A DNA stretch of 64,000 bases, from contig NZ_JASKUT010000002.1 in assembly GCF_030167925.1 (NCBI RefSeq), forward strand, positions 682,001-746,000, in the 5' to 3' direction. The translations under genes were made by a program, and so were the position numbers. Below are positions 27,281 to 36,032 of this stretch, one piece after another (the stretch's first letter is position 1; the number at the start of each line of letters is the position of its first letter). This DNA comes from Paenibacillus silviterrae. Its GTDB lineage: Bacteria; Bacillota; Bacilli; Paenibacillales; NBRC-103111. The notes beneath the pieces were generated by a model. It ran no database searches and was not told where the DNA came from. It was given only the letters and a program-made list of their open reading frames with translations.

Positions 27281-28495
27281 ATGCAAACAATGCAAACAAC
27301 TAACGTACCAAGCACGGAGAAATCGGTCTCGGCGTCGCTGATATTTCTTCTTGCTGCCGCCTGTGGCATTATCGCTGCGAATCTTTATTATGCTCAACCG
27401 CTGGTAGGTCCGATCGGTTCGGCCATCGGGCTGTCCTCCGGGGCTGCTGCACTTATCGTTACGCTGACTCAAGTCGGCTATGGGATCGGCTTGTTATTTG
27501 TCGTACCGCTGGGTGATATCTTAGAGAACCGCAAGCTGATCGTTTCGTCCTTACTCGTCACAGCTGCCGTACTGACAATTGCAGCTGTGGTCAAAAGCGC
27601 TGCTCTCTTCCTTACCGCTTCACTCGTCATTGGAGTAGGTTCCGTCGCAGCGCAGATCCTTGTGCCGTATGCGGCTCATCTTTCGCCTGAAGCCTTACGC
27701 GGCCGCAATGTGGGCAATGTCATGAGCGGGCTGCTACTCGGGATTATGCTCGCTCGTCCCGTTTCAAGCTTGATCGCGGAGTATTTGGGCTGGCGCGCCG
27801 TATATTTCTTCTCCGGAGCTTTGATTTTCGCACTGGCTCTTGTATTAGTAAAGGCATTGCCCTCAAGGCGTCCTTCGACGGCCACAGCTTACCCGGCGCT
27901 GCTGCTCTCCATGCTGCATCTCCTGAAGACGACCCCGGCTTTGCGGCGAAGGGCCATTTATCACGCTTGTGTATTCGGAACGTTCAGTTTGTTCTGGACA
28001 ACGGTTCCGCTGGTACTGACAGGTCCAACATTTCATTTTAGCCAGTTAGAGGTCGCACTTTTCGCATTAGTCGGGGTGATGGGGGCCGTTGCTGCACCGG
28101 TGGCAGGCCGTATGGCGGACCGTGGGTGGGTTCGTCCGGCGACAGGCTGGGCATTGGCCATCGTCATCCTGTCCGGGCTGGTTCCCTTGCTGGTTCCAAC
28201 GGGTTCTGCAATGGCGGTACCTATCCTTGTAGTCGCGGCCATCTTACTCGACATGGGTGTGTCCGCCAATCTGGTTTTAGGGCAACGGGTGATTTTCTCA
28301 TTAGGGGCGGAAATTCGCAGCCGGCTGAACGGTTTGTATATGGCCATCTTCTTCTCAGGCGGCGCTATCGGCTCTGCGGCAGGGGGATGGGCTTACGCAA
28401 CGTGGGGCTGGGAAGGGGCGCTGTTAATCGGGATCGCCTTGCCGGTCGTCGCCATGGCTTATTATGCGACGGAGTTCACAAAAGACATCGCCTAA
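27281..28495 (+). CDS. MFS transporter, drug/arabinose-efflux type
   Basis: 404 residues with 12 predicted membrane segments. MFS motif-A-like GDILENRKLIV lies between segments 2 and 3, and APVAGRMADRG is the repeat in the second half. ATG at 27281 with AAAGGAGTG. It is controlled by the preceding TetR regulator through a shared operator, so it likely exports a TetR ligand. Confidence 0.92.
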   Translation: MQTMQTTNVPSTEKSVSASLIFLLAAACGIIAANLYYAQPLVGPIGSAIGLSSGAAALIVTLTQVGYGIGLLFVVPLGDILENRKLIVSSLLVTAAVLTIAAVVKSAALFLTASLVIGVGSVAAQILVPYAAHLSPEALRGRNVGNVMSGLLLGIMLARPVSSLIAEYLGWRAVYFFSGALIFALALVLVKALPSRRPSTATAYPALLLSMLHLLKTTPALRRRAIYHACVFGTFSLFWTTVPLVLTGPTFHFSQLEVALFALVGVMGAVAAPVAGRMADRGWVRPATGWALAIVILSGLVPLLVPTGSAMAVPILVVAAILLDMGVSANLVLGQRVIFSLGAEIRSRLNGLYMAIFFSGGAIGSAAGGWAYATWGWEGALLIGIALPVVAMAYYATEFTKDIA

Positions 28496-28516
28496 AAACG
28501 GGCGATGTTTTTTTAT
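28483..28516 (+). terminator. Rho-independent terminator
   Basis: ACATCGCC pairs with GGGCGATGT around the stop codon; T7 follows. Confidence 0.85.
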
Positions 28517-28652
28517 CCTTCTGACGAGACGCAAGGGCATTGCAGACTCCATAAAACAATTGCATACTTATTTTACGCCGGACGCAACTCTTTACCTTTC
28601 GAATTCGTTTGAAGGGTGAAAGCAACAATTTATTGTGACAGAGGTGCATGGA

Positions 28653-30119
28653 GTGAAAATAATGATGCGGGCAAAAGCAATAGCAGGCGTGCTGCTGATC
28701 GGGGTCACCTTAGCTTCCACCCCAATGGCTTCCGTTTCCGTTGCGGCTTCCGTGCCTCAACAGGTCATAATACCTGAGTTTCCGGTTACGGTAAACGGAT
28801 CGGTGCTGGATGTAATGCACAGCGAGTATCCTCTGATTCTTTATAAAGATATTACCTATTTCCCTATGACATGGAATAACTCATCGGCACTTGGGATATC
28901 GGTAGCCTGGGACGCGACGCAGGGCTTGAGCCTTGAGAAGGTAAACGCATGCTTACCGCTTGAGCAGGATTTAACTTCGATAAGCAACGATAACAGCCAC
29001 GTTAGGACGGCAATGTCCGTTCCGTTTCCTGTTAAAGTGAACGGCACCTTGATTGATAACGATAAAGAGGAGTACCCCGTGCTTTTCTATAAGGACATCA
29101 CTTATTTTCCGATGACCTGGAGATTTACGCATAACGAGTTCGGCTGGAAAACAAGCTGGGACGCGAGCCGCGGCTTCGGAATCAACTCTTGCGGAGCAGG
29201 CTCTTTTCAGCAAGCGGAAGAGGGGAGCGCACGCAACGTAGCGAACGGCGGGCAGCTGGCTGTGAAAGACGATTGGATCTATATGAATCCGGAAGTCAAG
29301 TACCACGGTCCAAGCAAGCTTGTTAAAGTCCCAATGAGTGGCGGCGAGGAAATCAAGCTATCGAACGATAACGCAGGTTCGATTAATATCGCAGGGGATT
29401 TTTTGTATTATACGATATCGGACCCCGCCAATCATAAGCTTCACGGGATATACAAAATGAAAACCGATGGTACGGAGAGAACCCAGATTTCATCCTCCCC
29501 TATATCTAATATCCGAGTAAAGGATAACTGGATCTATTATATTCATCAAACCTTTCAGCCGATGGAAGGTGTGACCGGCGGCGGCATTTATAAATCGGAC
29601 GGAATTCATCGGATGAAGCTTGATGGTACGGGGGATGAGCCGCTTGCCGTCGGTGATTATGTCACCCAGTTTTTCATCGATGGCGATCGGATCTATTACA
29701 TTGTGCAGCGGGTATCCGGCGAATATCATCTGTATGGAATGAATCTGGACGGCACCGAGCAAACCAAGCTTCAGGAAGACGTAACCAAAATGACCGTCAT
29801 CGACGGGTGGATATATTACCTACAAAATTATGGGAAGCAAATCATGAAGATGAAACCGGACGGTACGGTAGTGATTCCTGTGTATACGTCCGACCATTTT
29901 ATCTCGGCATTAAACTTTAGAGAAGGCTGGTTGTACTTGGTTTCTGGCACGTTCGGTATTCACGGAACGGCTTCGATCGAAAGAATTCGAATCGACGGAA
30001 CGGGACGACAGGCATTGGCAGGGGCACGCGCGACTGCACTTTATTTTGCGGGTGATCAGCTGTATTTCCCGCAGGCATGGATGGGTGATAATCGTTTGGA
30101 GCATATGAGAGTAAATTGA
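28653..30119 (+). CDS. Secreted DUF5050 beta-propeller protein with copper-amine-oxidase-N-like repeats
   Basis: About 488 residues: signal peptide (IAGVLLIGVTLASTPMASVSVAA), two ~95-residue stalk-like repeats (FPVTVNGSVLD...YPLILYKDITYFPMTW and FPVKVNGTLID...YPVLFYKDITYFPMTW), then a DUF5050-type propeller of ~45-residue blades (WIYYIHQ, RIYYIVQ, WIYYLQN, LYLVSG). GTG at 28653 with AGAGGTG fits best; GTG 28635 would add six residues. Extracellular; likely wall- or ligand-binding, function unknown. Confidence 0.8.
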   Translation: MKIMMRAKAIAGVLLIGVTLASTPMASVSVAASVPQQVIIPEFPVTVNGSVLDVMHSEYPLILYKDITYFPMTWNNSSALGISVAWDATQGLSLEKVNACLPLEQDLTSISNDNSHVRTAMSVPFPVKVNGTLIDNDKEEYPVLFYKDITYFPMTWRFTHNEFGWKTSWDASRGFGINSCGAGSFQQAEEGSARNVANGGQLAVKDDWIYMNPEVKYHGPSKLVKVPMSGGEEIKLSNDNAGSINIAGDFLYYTISDPANHKLHGIYKMKTDGTERTQISSSPISNIRVKDNWIYYIHQTFQPMEGVTGGGIYKSDGIHRMKLDGTGDEPLAVGDYVTQFFIDGDRIYYIVQRVSGEYHLYGMNLDGTEQTKLQEDVTKMTVIDGWIYYLQNYGKQIMKMKPDGTVVIPVYTSDHFISALNFREGWLYLVSGTFGIHGTASIERIRIDGTGRQALAGARATALYFAGDQLYFPQAWMGDNRLEHMRVN

Positions 30120-30169
30120 TGTGAGACAATGGATACCAGCTTAGAAGAACTTGCTCAATCGAGCTAAAG

Positions 30170-30202
30170 TGGACGAACCTGAAAACGGGGCGTCCATTTT
30201 TT
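30170..30202 (+). terminator. Rho-independent terminator
   Basis: TGGACG...CGTCCA then T6, about 50 bp after the DUF5050 gene and just before the convergent LysR gene. Confidence 0.75.
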
Positions 30203-30230
30203 GCATTACATCCAAATTTATAAGGCAATT

Positions 30231-31121
30231 TTAAAAGCAAGCGTTATCAAGTAATGTAATAAATTGTTTGGCTGCAGGGGAAAGATGCTTCCTTCGATTA
30301 TAAACGTATCGAATGCCTCGTTGAAATTTCATTCCTTGAATTGGAACACCCACTAGTAATCCGCTGTTAATTTCCTGAATGATTGAAAACTTAGAAACGA
30401 TGGATACCCCAAGTCCGTGGATGACCCCTTGTTTTATTGCTTCGTGATTACTGATTTCAATATATTCCGACGGTGTGAACCCAACCTCTCCGAAAATTCC
30501 TTCTAAAAAAATTCGAGTTGCTGATTTTTCAGGCTTTATTATGAAAACCTCTTCATAAAGATCATCCACGGAACACTCTTCTTTTTCAGCAAGTCTATGC
30601 ATTGGGTTCACGATAAGAACAAGCTCATCCTGATAGAAAGTGCTGTATTGAAAGCGCGTTTCGTCAATTTGTATTTGATCCGAAAGAACCAGAAACTCGA
30701 GCTTATTGGACTCTAGCATTTGTAATAGTTGAGCGGAAGAAGTGATGTTCATGTTTATCTTAATATTAGGAAATTGTTTGGAAAACGTGCTAAGTATCTT
30801 CGGGATCAAGTAGACTCCCACAAAATTACTAGCTCCAAAGGCTAACGTGCCGTAAGACAAATTTTCAAGCTGATGAAGATGCTCTTTAGAGGACTGAAAA
30901 AGGTTTACGATTTGTTCTGCATATGGCTTAAAGTGCTCTCCGTATTTGGTTAGATAAAGCTTTTTACCGATTCGGTCAAATAATGGAACGCCCAAATCAT
31001 GCTCGAGACTTTGGATTTGCATGCTTACCGTCGGTTGAGAGCAGTATAGCTGTTCTGCAGCTTCAGTAAAATTTAAGCACTCCGATAATGTAATAAACGT
31101 TTGTAGTTTCGTTAGATTCAT
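30231..31121 (-). CDS. LysR family transcriptional regulator
   Basis: 296 residues. The N-terminal winged HTH is LQTFITLSECLNFTEAAEQLYCSQPTVSMQIQSLE (residues ~6-40); the C-terminal periplasmic-binding-like effector domain includes NHEAIKQGVIHGLGVSIVSKFSI. ATG ending at 31121 with GAGGGGG ahead; a TTG two codons earlier is less likely. Divergent from the chemoreceptor-transporter-ApgM-GapB operon, so very likely its activator. Confidence 0.94.
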   Translation of the reverse strand: MNLTKLQTFITLSECLNFTEAAEQLYCSQPTVSMQIQSLEHDLGVPLFDRIGKKLYLTKYGEHFKPYAEQIVNLFQSSKEHLHQLENLSYGTLAFGASNFVGVYLIPKILSTFSKQFPNIKINMNITSSAQLLQMLESNKLEFLVLSDQIQIDETRFQYSTFYQDELVLIVNPMHRLAEKEECSVDDLYEEVFIIKPEKSATRIFLEGIFGEVGFTPSEYIEISNHEAIKQGVIHGLGVSIVSKFSIIQEINSGLLVGVPIQGMKFQRGIRYVYNRRKHLSPAAKQFITLLDNACF

Positions 31122-31141
31122 GGTCAAGCCCCCTCAAAGAA

Positions 31142-31209
31142 ACTATAAGTAAATGTAATGGTTACTCAAATATAATCAAATTGTTTAATAATAATATCCG
31201 ACATATAAT
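31142..31209. promoter_or_regulatory. Divergent LysR / chemoreceptor promoters with LysR-box candidate
   Basis: Plus strand: TTGTTT (31181-31186), 17 bp, TATAAT (31204-31209). Minus strand: TTGAGT (31164-31169), 16 bp, TATAGT (31142-31147). GTAAATGTAATGGTTAC (31149-31165), a GTAA/TTAC inverted repeat with 9-bp centre, overlaps the LysR-gene promoter and sits upstream of the other, as expected of a LysR site. Confidence 0.6.
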
Positions 31210-31243
31210 GAATTTGCAATTAAATAATAAAGGTGCTGACAAT

Positions 31244-33007
31244 ATGAAACTTGCTGATTGGAAACTTGGTACCAAATTGCTTGTTCTGTATGGAATTACC
31301 CTTTTGGCCTTGATTTTATCGGTTGGTGTAGCGCTTGCAGCCATGAACCACGTAACCGGAAAACTCATTCAAACATTGTATGAGGAGGGATACCAAGCAA
31401 GCTCACTTATTCTTCGAGCCGACAAGGATTTGTATCAACAGATGTTGAACCAGCGAACCATCGTATTCTCTGACTTGCCGAATGAGAGATATTTGCAAGA
31501 AATGGAGCACTATAAAAGCAACTTGGGAAATATCCGCAGCCGGATCCTGGAGGGTGAGGAGATTTTCGGAAAGAATCGGGCAAAGTACGAAAATATTCTA
31601 ACCGAAAAATCCCATAAAAATGTGTTTGATAACATAGCAGATTTTTTTAGACAATTTGATCAATGGGAGCAAAGTACAACAGGTCTAGTTGAGAAAGCTT
31701 CCTTGCTCCCCATAAAGGAACGTCAGCAAATCGTCAATGAGATTGTCCAATATGATGAACAATTTGAAGCTGCAAGAAATTCACTCAAAGAAATTCGTTA
31801 CCTCATGGATGCGCTCCTTCTTGAAGAAGTAGAAAGGTCATACTTGCTGATCCGTGATGCTCAATACGCTATTCTCTCCATTGCTGTCCTATTATTTCTC
31901 ATTGTTTTTATTTTGGGTTGGCGTTTGGTTCGTTATATGGTTCATTCGATTCATCAAATTGTTAACGTATCGGGTCTTGTGTCAAGAGGCAATATCAACG
32001 TCGGGCGAATTGAGATTAGAAATAACGATGAATTAGGACTGCTTGCAGGTTCAGTTAATACGATGACGGATTCATTGAAACACTTGTTTCAAACCGCAAG
32101 TGAGAGTGCTGCTTTGCTGGCAAGCTCATCGGAGGAGCTTCTTGCCATTGCTGTAGAAGGCGATCTAACAGCGGAAAAGATCCGAGAGGATTCGACGGTT
32201 ATATCGGAGGGGAGTAAAAGACAAAATGAAATGGTTACTAAAACTGTTGAAGCGATCAAAGATATGTCAGATAGGATCGCAGTTATTGAAAGCAATAGCG
32301 GGGTAGTATTTTGTTCTTCTGAAGAAACCCTTTTGGCGTCGCACAATGGCTTTGCGTCAGCTCAAAGTGTAATGGAACAAATGAAAGAAATTGATGATGC
32401 AATAACTGATACGTCAAATATCATTAATCAATTAGGGAATCAATCGGAAAAGATTCAAGGCATTCTTCAAACCATAAATGAAATCGCTTCCCAAACCAAG
32501 CTGCTGGCCTTAAACGCTGCGATAGAGGCTGCAAGGGCAGGAGAGCACGGAAAAGGTTTTGCAGTTGTAGCGGAGGAGGTGAAAAAGCTGGCGGAACATT
32601 CCGCTCTCTCTACCCAGTTGGTATCTGACGTAATACTCGATATTCGTTTGCAGACACAATTTGCTGTTAATGCAATGAAGATGGCCACCGAGAAGGCACA
32701 AGTAGGAAAAATAAAATCAGAACAAATTATTTCGGTACTAGGATCCATCCGGGATAAAGCTGGAAACGTAACTGAAAAGGTTACTAGCATGTATGAGAGC
32801 TTGGAGCGCATGAAAAGAGAGAGCGATAACATATCGAGGGCTACGGAGGAGGTGAAAAGAGTTGTTGATGAAACTACACAATACAACCTGAACAACGATA
32901 AGCGAATCAATCAACAGGCATCGTTAGTTAGGGAATTATCCGGCTCGGCCAGGTCTTTAGCCGATATTGCTGAGCATATGGACCAGATGTTAACGAAGTA
33001 TTGCTGA
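31244..33007 (+). CDS. Methyl-accepting chemotaxis protein
   Basis: 587 residues: membrane segment 1 (LLVLYGITLLALILSVGVALAA), ~150-residue extracytoplasmic four-helix-type sensor, membrane segment 2 (AILSIAVLLFLIVFILGW), HAMP, then the cytoplasmic signalling domain with the conserved hairpin (LLALNAAIEAARAGEHGKGFAVVAEEVKKLAE). ATG at 31244 with AAAGGTG. First gene of the carboxylate operon, so it probably senses the compound imported by the DASS carrier. Confidence 0.93.
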   Translation: MKLADWKLGTKLLVLYGITLLALILSVGVALAAMNHVTGKLIQTLYEEGYQASSLILRADKDLYQQMLNQRTIVFSDLPNERYLQEMEHYKSNLGNIRSRILEGEEIFGKNRAKYENILTEKSHKNVFDNIADFFRQFDQWEQSTTGLVEKASLLPIKERQQIVNEIVQYDEQFEAARNSLKEIRYLMDALLLEEVERSYLLIRDAQYAILSIAVLLFLIVFILGWRLVRYMVHSIHQIVNVSGLVSRGNINVGRIEIRNNDELGLLAGSVNTMTDSLKHLFQTASESAALLASSSEELLAIAVEGDLTAEKIREDSTVISEGSKRQNEMVTKTVEAIKDMSDRIAVIESNSGVVFCSSEETLLASHNGFASAQSVMEQMKEIDDAITDTSNIINQLGNQSEKIQGILQTINEIASQTKLLALNAAIEAARAGEHGKGFAVVAEEVKKLAEHSALSTQLVSDVILDIRLQTQFAVNAMKMATEKAQVGKIKSEQIISVLGSIRDKAGNVTEKVTSMYESLERMKRESDNISRATEEVKRVVDETTQYNLNNDKRINQQASLVRELSGSARSLADIAEHMDQMLTKYC

Positions 33008-33037
33008 AACAAGTTTAAAGATTTAGGAAAGGGGAGT

Positions 33038-33205
33038 ATGATTCAAATTATAGATAATAATACGACAATGTCTCCATTATTAGGGGTCATCCTATGCAAG
33101 TTTTGCGGCTGTGAGATTGACACAGTAGATACAGAAAAGGTCACAACGTACTATAGCGATTGTAAAAGAGATACATGTCTAAATAAACAGGAACTGCACA
33201 ATTAG
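33038..33205 (+). CDS. SR1P-like (GapA-binding peptide family) small protein
   Basis: A 55-residue ORF with a strong site (AGGAAAGGGGAG) ahead of the ATG at 33038. The core GVILCKFCGCEID...TEKVTTYYSDC matches the B. subtilis SR1P peptide as I recall it (GTIVCQDCNEAI...DEKVTTLYGTC): CxxC pair, EKVTT signature, then further Cys. An extra ~14 N-terminal residues are present unless translation begins at Met11. In B. subtilis SR1P binds GapA and promotes RNase J1 action. Here it sits between the chemoreceptor and DASS genes, in the same operon as a GapB-like dehydrogenase, unlike the unlinked B. subtilis sr1 locus. Confidence 0.75.
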   Translation: MIQIIDNNTTMSPLLGVILCKFCGCEIDTVDTEKVTTYYSDCKRDTCLNKQELHN

Positions 33206-33244
33206 TGTGATAAGTACCTATTGCAACCGAGGAGGAGAAGCACA

Positions 33245-34741
33245 ATGTCCGATGTTTCCATGTCTATTGAAAAGGATATCAAAGAACCGCCGCCACCAAC
33301 CAAGAAACAAAAAAGCAAATTTGAAGAGGGAATGAAAAGATGGGGGATCCCAATTGCCATCATCGTCTTTCTACTTCTCTTCTACATGCCAACACCCGAA
33401 GGACTAACACCCGTTGGTCAAAAATCCATCGCTATATTTACCGGGGCGCTGATCCTTTGGATCACGACTCCAATACCGATTTATTTAACATCTATGATGG
33501 CTATATTATTATTGCCATTGATTGGCGCCGTCAAAGATCAGGAAGTAGCTTTCGCGACATTGGGTTTCGATGTTATTTGGTTAATGGTTTCTGCATTTAT
33601 ACTGACATCCGCCATGATCAAATCGAATCTCGGCAGAAGGTTCGCCCTTTGGATGGTCACGACCTTTGGAAGAACACCCAAAATGACATTGCTAGTATTA
33701 ATTATCATTAACTTTGTTCTGGCATTCTTCGTACCCTCCACGACGGCTAGAGCAACATTAATGGTTCCTATTTGCCTAATATTGCTGGAAGTATATAAGG
33801 CCATTCCAGGTGAAAGCAACTTGGGAAGAGCAATGATGCTTCAAGGGGTCCAAGCGGATGCCGTTGCCACCTCGGGTGTTATGACAGCTACATCAAGCAA
33901 CATTATCGCTGTAGGCTTCATCAATGACCAAGCGGGCGGTCATATCGGCTATATGGATTGGCTTCTGGCATCCATGCCCACTGCAATCATTACAATGATC
34001 ATTACTTTTTTTATCGGAATCAAACTGTTCTCCATTAAAGGTGAATCCAACTTTCAAAACGCTATGGGGACTTTAAAAGAAGAGCTTAAGAAGTTAGGTA
34101 AGTTTTCGTTAGACGAGAAAAAAGCATCGATCATATTTATTGTAACCGTCATTCTATGGGCTACTGGTGATTATCACAAGAATTGGTTTGGGTTTGAAAT
34201 TAGTACGGAACAAACAGCTGTACTTGCCGGTCTCCTTTGTCTTCTTCCTAGAATCGGCTTATTGAATTGGAAGGAAGCAAACATCAAATGGGAGCTTATG
34301 GTTTTCGCTGCAGGTGCCTATGCTGTAGGTAATGCATTAGACAAATCCAAAGGCGCAGAATGGATCATAAAAAATGTGGTTAGCGCATTAGGCTTAGAAC
34401 AAATGAGCCATACGCTGGTTTACATTGTGGTGATATTCCTGAGCATGTACAGCCATCTCATTTTTACAAGCAAAACGGTAAGAGTTACCATTTTAATTCC
34501 AGCCTTTATCGCACTTGCTAAATCTTTAGGTATGGATCCCGTGATTCTCGCTTTAGCGGCTGCAATGACTATGACCTATACCATTACGCTTCCACCTCAC
34601 TCAAAAGTGAATACTATCTACTTTGCAACGGGGTATTTCTCTGTCTTGGATCAAATCAAATATGCTATTATTACTTGTTTTATTGGAGCATCCGTTATCA
34701 GTTTGTCCTTATTTACCTGGTTTAAAATACTCGGATTATAA
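33245..34741 (+). CDS. DASS family (SLC13-type) anion/carboxylate:cation symporter
   Basis: 498 residues, ~12 membrane segments after a Lys/Pro-rich cytoplasmic N-terminus. Family features are TTPIPIYLTSMMAILLLPLIGA near the start, the TSSN segment (ATSSNIIAVGF) in the first half and its repeat counterpart HSKVNTIYFATGYFS in the second. ATG at 33245 with GAGGAGGAG; starting at 33221 is less likely. Typical substrates are C4-dicarboxylates, citrate, tartrate or sulfate; the glycolytic genes downstream favour an organic acid. Confidence 0.9.
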   Translation: MSDVSMSIEKDIKEPPPPTKKQKSKFEEGMKRWGIPIAIIVFLLLFYMPTPEGLTPVGQKSIAIFTGALILWITTPIPIYLTSMMAILLLPLIGAVKDQEVAFATLGFDVIWLMVSAFILTSAMIKSNLGRRFALWMVTTFGRTPKMTLLVLIIINFVLAFFVPSTTARATLMVPICLILLEVYKAIPGESNLGRAMMLQGVQADAVATSGVMTATSSNIIAVGFINDQAGGHIGYMDWLLASMPTAIITMIITFFIGIKLFSIKGESNFQNAMGTLKEELKKLGKFSLDEKKASIIFIVTVILWATGDYHKNWFGFEISTEQTAVLAGLLCLLPRIGLLNWKEANIKWELMVFAAGAYAVGNALDKSKGAEWIIKNVVSALGLEQMSHTLVYIVVIFLSMYSHLIFTSKTVRVTILIPAFIALAKSLGMDPVILALAAAMTMTYTITLPPHSKVNTIYFATGYFSVLDQIKYAIITCFIGASVISLSLFTWFKILGL

Positions 34742-34757
34742 ACACTAGGAGGAAGCC

Positions 34758-35999
34758 ATGCTGTATAGAAAAGTAATTTTGGCCATTGCCGATGGAGTAG
34801 GAGATCGTCCGCATTATGCAATAAATAATAAAACACCGCTGGAACTTGCTCATACGCCAAATATAGATCGCCTTGCAAGAAACGGAATTACAGGCATTAT
34901 GGATCTAATTAGTCCCGGCATTCCTGTAGGGACGGACATGGGGCATCTAATCTTATTCGGATATCAGCCACATGATTATCCGGGACGCGGGCCTATAGAA
35001 GCACTGGGTATCGGTATGGAAATTAAGCCAACCGACATTGTCATTAGGTGTAACTTCGCTACAGTGGATGAGAAGGGAATTGTCGTTGACCGCCGGGCAG
35101 GACGGATTCGTGAAAAAACAAATGAAATTGCAAAGGCAATTAACGGATTAGTACTAGAAGAAGGCGTTGAGGTTTTCTTCAAGGAGGCTACGGAGCATCG
35201 GGCCGTACTTGTTCTGCGAGGCACGGGATTAAGTGACAAAGTAAGCGATTCCGACCCAAAGGCACCTAACGACGGTCAGCCCTATCTTTTAGTAGAGCCG
35301 CTTGATTCTTCCGAGGAAGCCGAACGAACGGCATGTCTCATTAATAAATTTTTAATGAAAGCTCATGCCATTTTATTGAATCATCCGGTAAATATCGAGC
35401 GTGTTCAGAATGGTAAGTTACCTGCGAACTTTATATTAACGAGAGGCGCCGGCCAGATGGCGAAGCTGGAGCCCGTTACTGAAGCTCTTCATTTTAAAGG
35501 GAGCTGTATTGCAGGAGAAAGTACCGTACTGGGTGTTGCCAAGCTTGCCGGCTTTAAGACGCTTACTGATCCTAGAATGACTGGAAACATAGATACGGAC
35601 ATAGTTCTGAAAGCTAAATTAGCTGTCGAAGAAATTGCAGAAAGCGATATGGTGTATGTTCATTACAAAGCTCCGGACGTCAAAGGGCATGATAATGAAC
35701 CATTGGAAAAAACGAGAGCAATCGAACTGTTTGATGAAATGGTCGGAATGATTATGCAGGACTTACCGGAAAATGCATACTTGGCGCTGGCGGCAGATCA
35801 TTCAACTCCATGTGAAATCGGGGAGCATACAGGCGATCCTGTTCCGATACTTATTTATGGCCCTGGAATCAGAAAAGATCATATTACTCAATATAACGAG
35901 ATGGATTGTGCTCATGGCGGATTAGGGCGTTTAACGGGCAAATCGTTCATTGATACGTTACACGGGTTAATGGGATACGTAAAAAAACAAGGAAATTAG
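34758..35999 (+). CDS. apgM: 2,3-bisphosphoglycerate-independent phosphoglycerate mutase, archaeal type
   Basis: 413 residues of the alkaline-phosphatase superfamily. The metal site motif IADGVGDRP is at the N-terminus, PVGTDMGHLILFGY holds the phospho-acceptor region, and the C-terminal metal ligands are in VHYKAPDVKGHDNEP and ADHSTPCEIGEHTGDPVP. It interconverts 3- and 2-phosphoglycerate. Bacillales normally use GpmI for this, so an ApgM is an operon-specific extra. AGGAGGAAGCC precedes the ATG. Confidence 0.9.
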   Translation: MLYRKVILAIADGVGDRPHYAINNKTPLELAHTPNIDRLARNGITGIMDLISPGIPVGTDMGHLILFGYQPHDYPGRGPIEALGIGMEIKPTDIVIRCNFATVDEKGIVVDRRAGRIREKTNEIAKAINGLVLEEGVEVFFKEATEHRAVLVLRGTGLSDKVSDSDPKAPNDGQPYLLVEPLDSSEEAERTACLINKFLMKAHAILLNHPVNIERVQNGKLPANFILTRGAGQMAKLEPVTEALHFKGSCIAGESTVLGVAKLAGFKTLTDPRMTGNIDTDIVLKAKLAVEEIAESDMVYVHYKAPDVKGHDNEPLEKTRAIELFDEMVGMIMQDLPENAYLALAADHSTPCEIGEHTGDPVPILIYGPGIRKDHITQYNEMDCAHGGLGRLTGKSFIDTLHGLMGYVKKQGN

Positions 36000-36032
36000 C
36001 CTGCCCATACACTGGAAGAGGAGGTTTAGAAA

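Noticed and set aside
33221..33244. Longer N-terminus for the DASS transporter
   Set aside because: The GAGGAGGAG site lies inside this stretch and serves the ATG at 33245.
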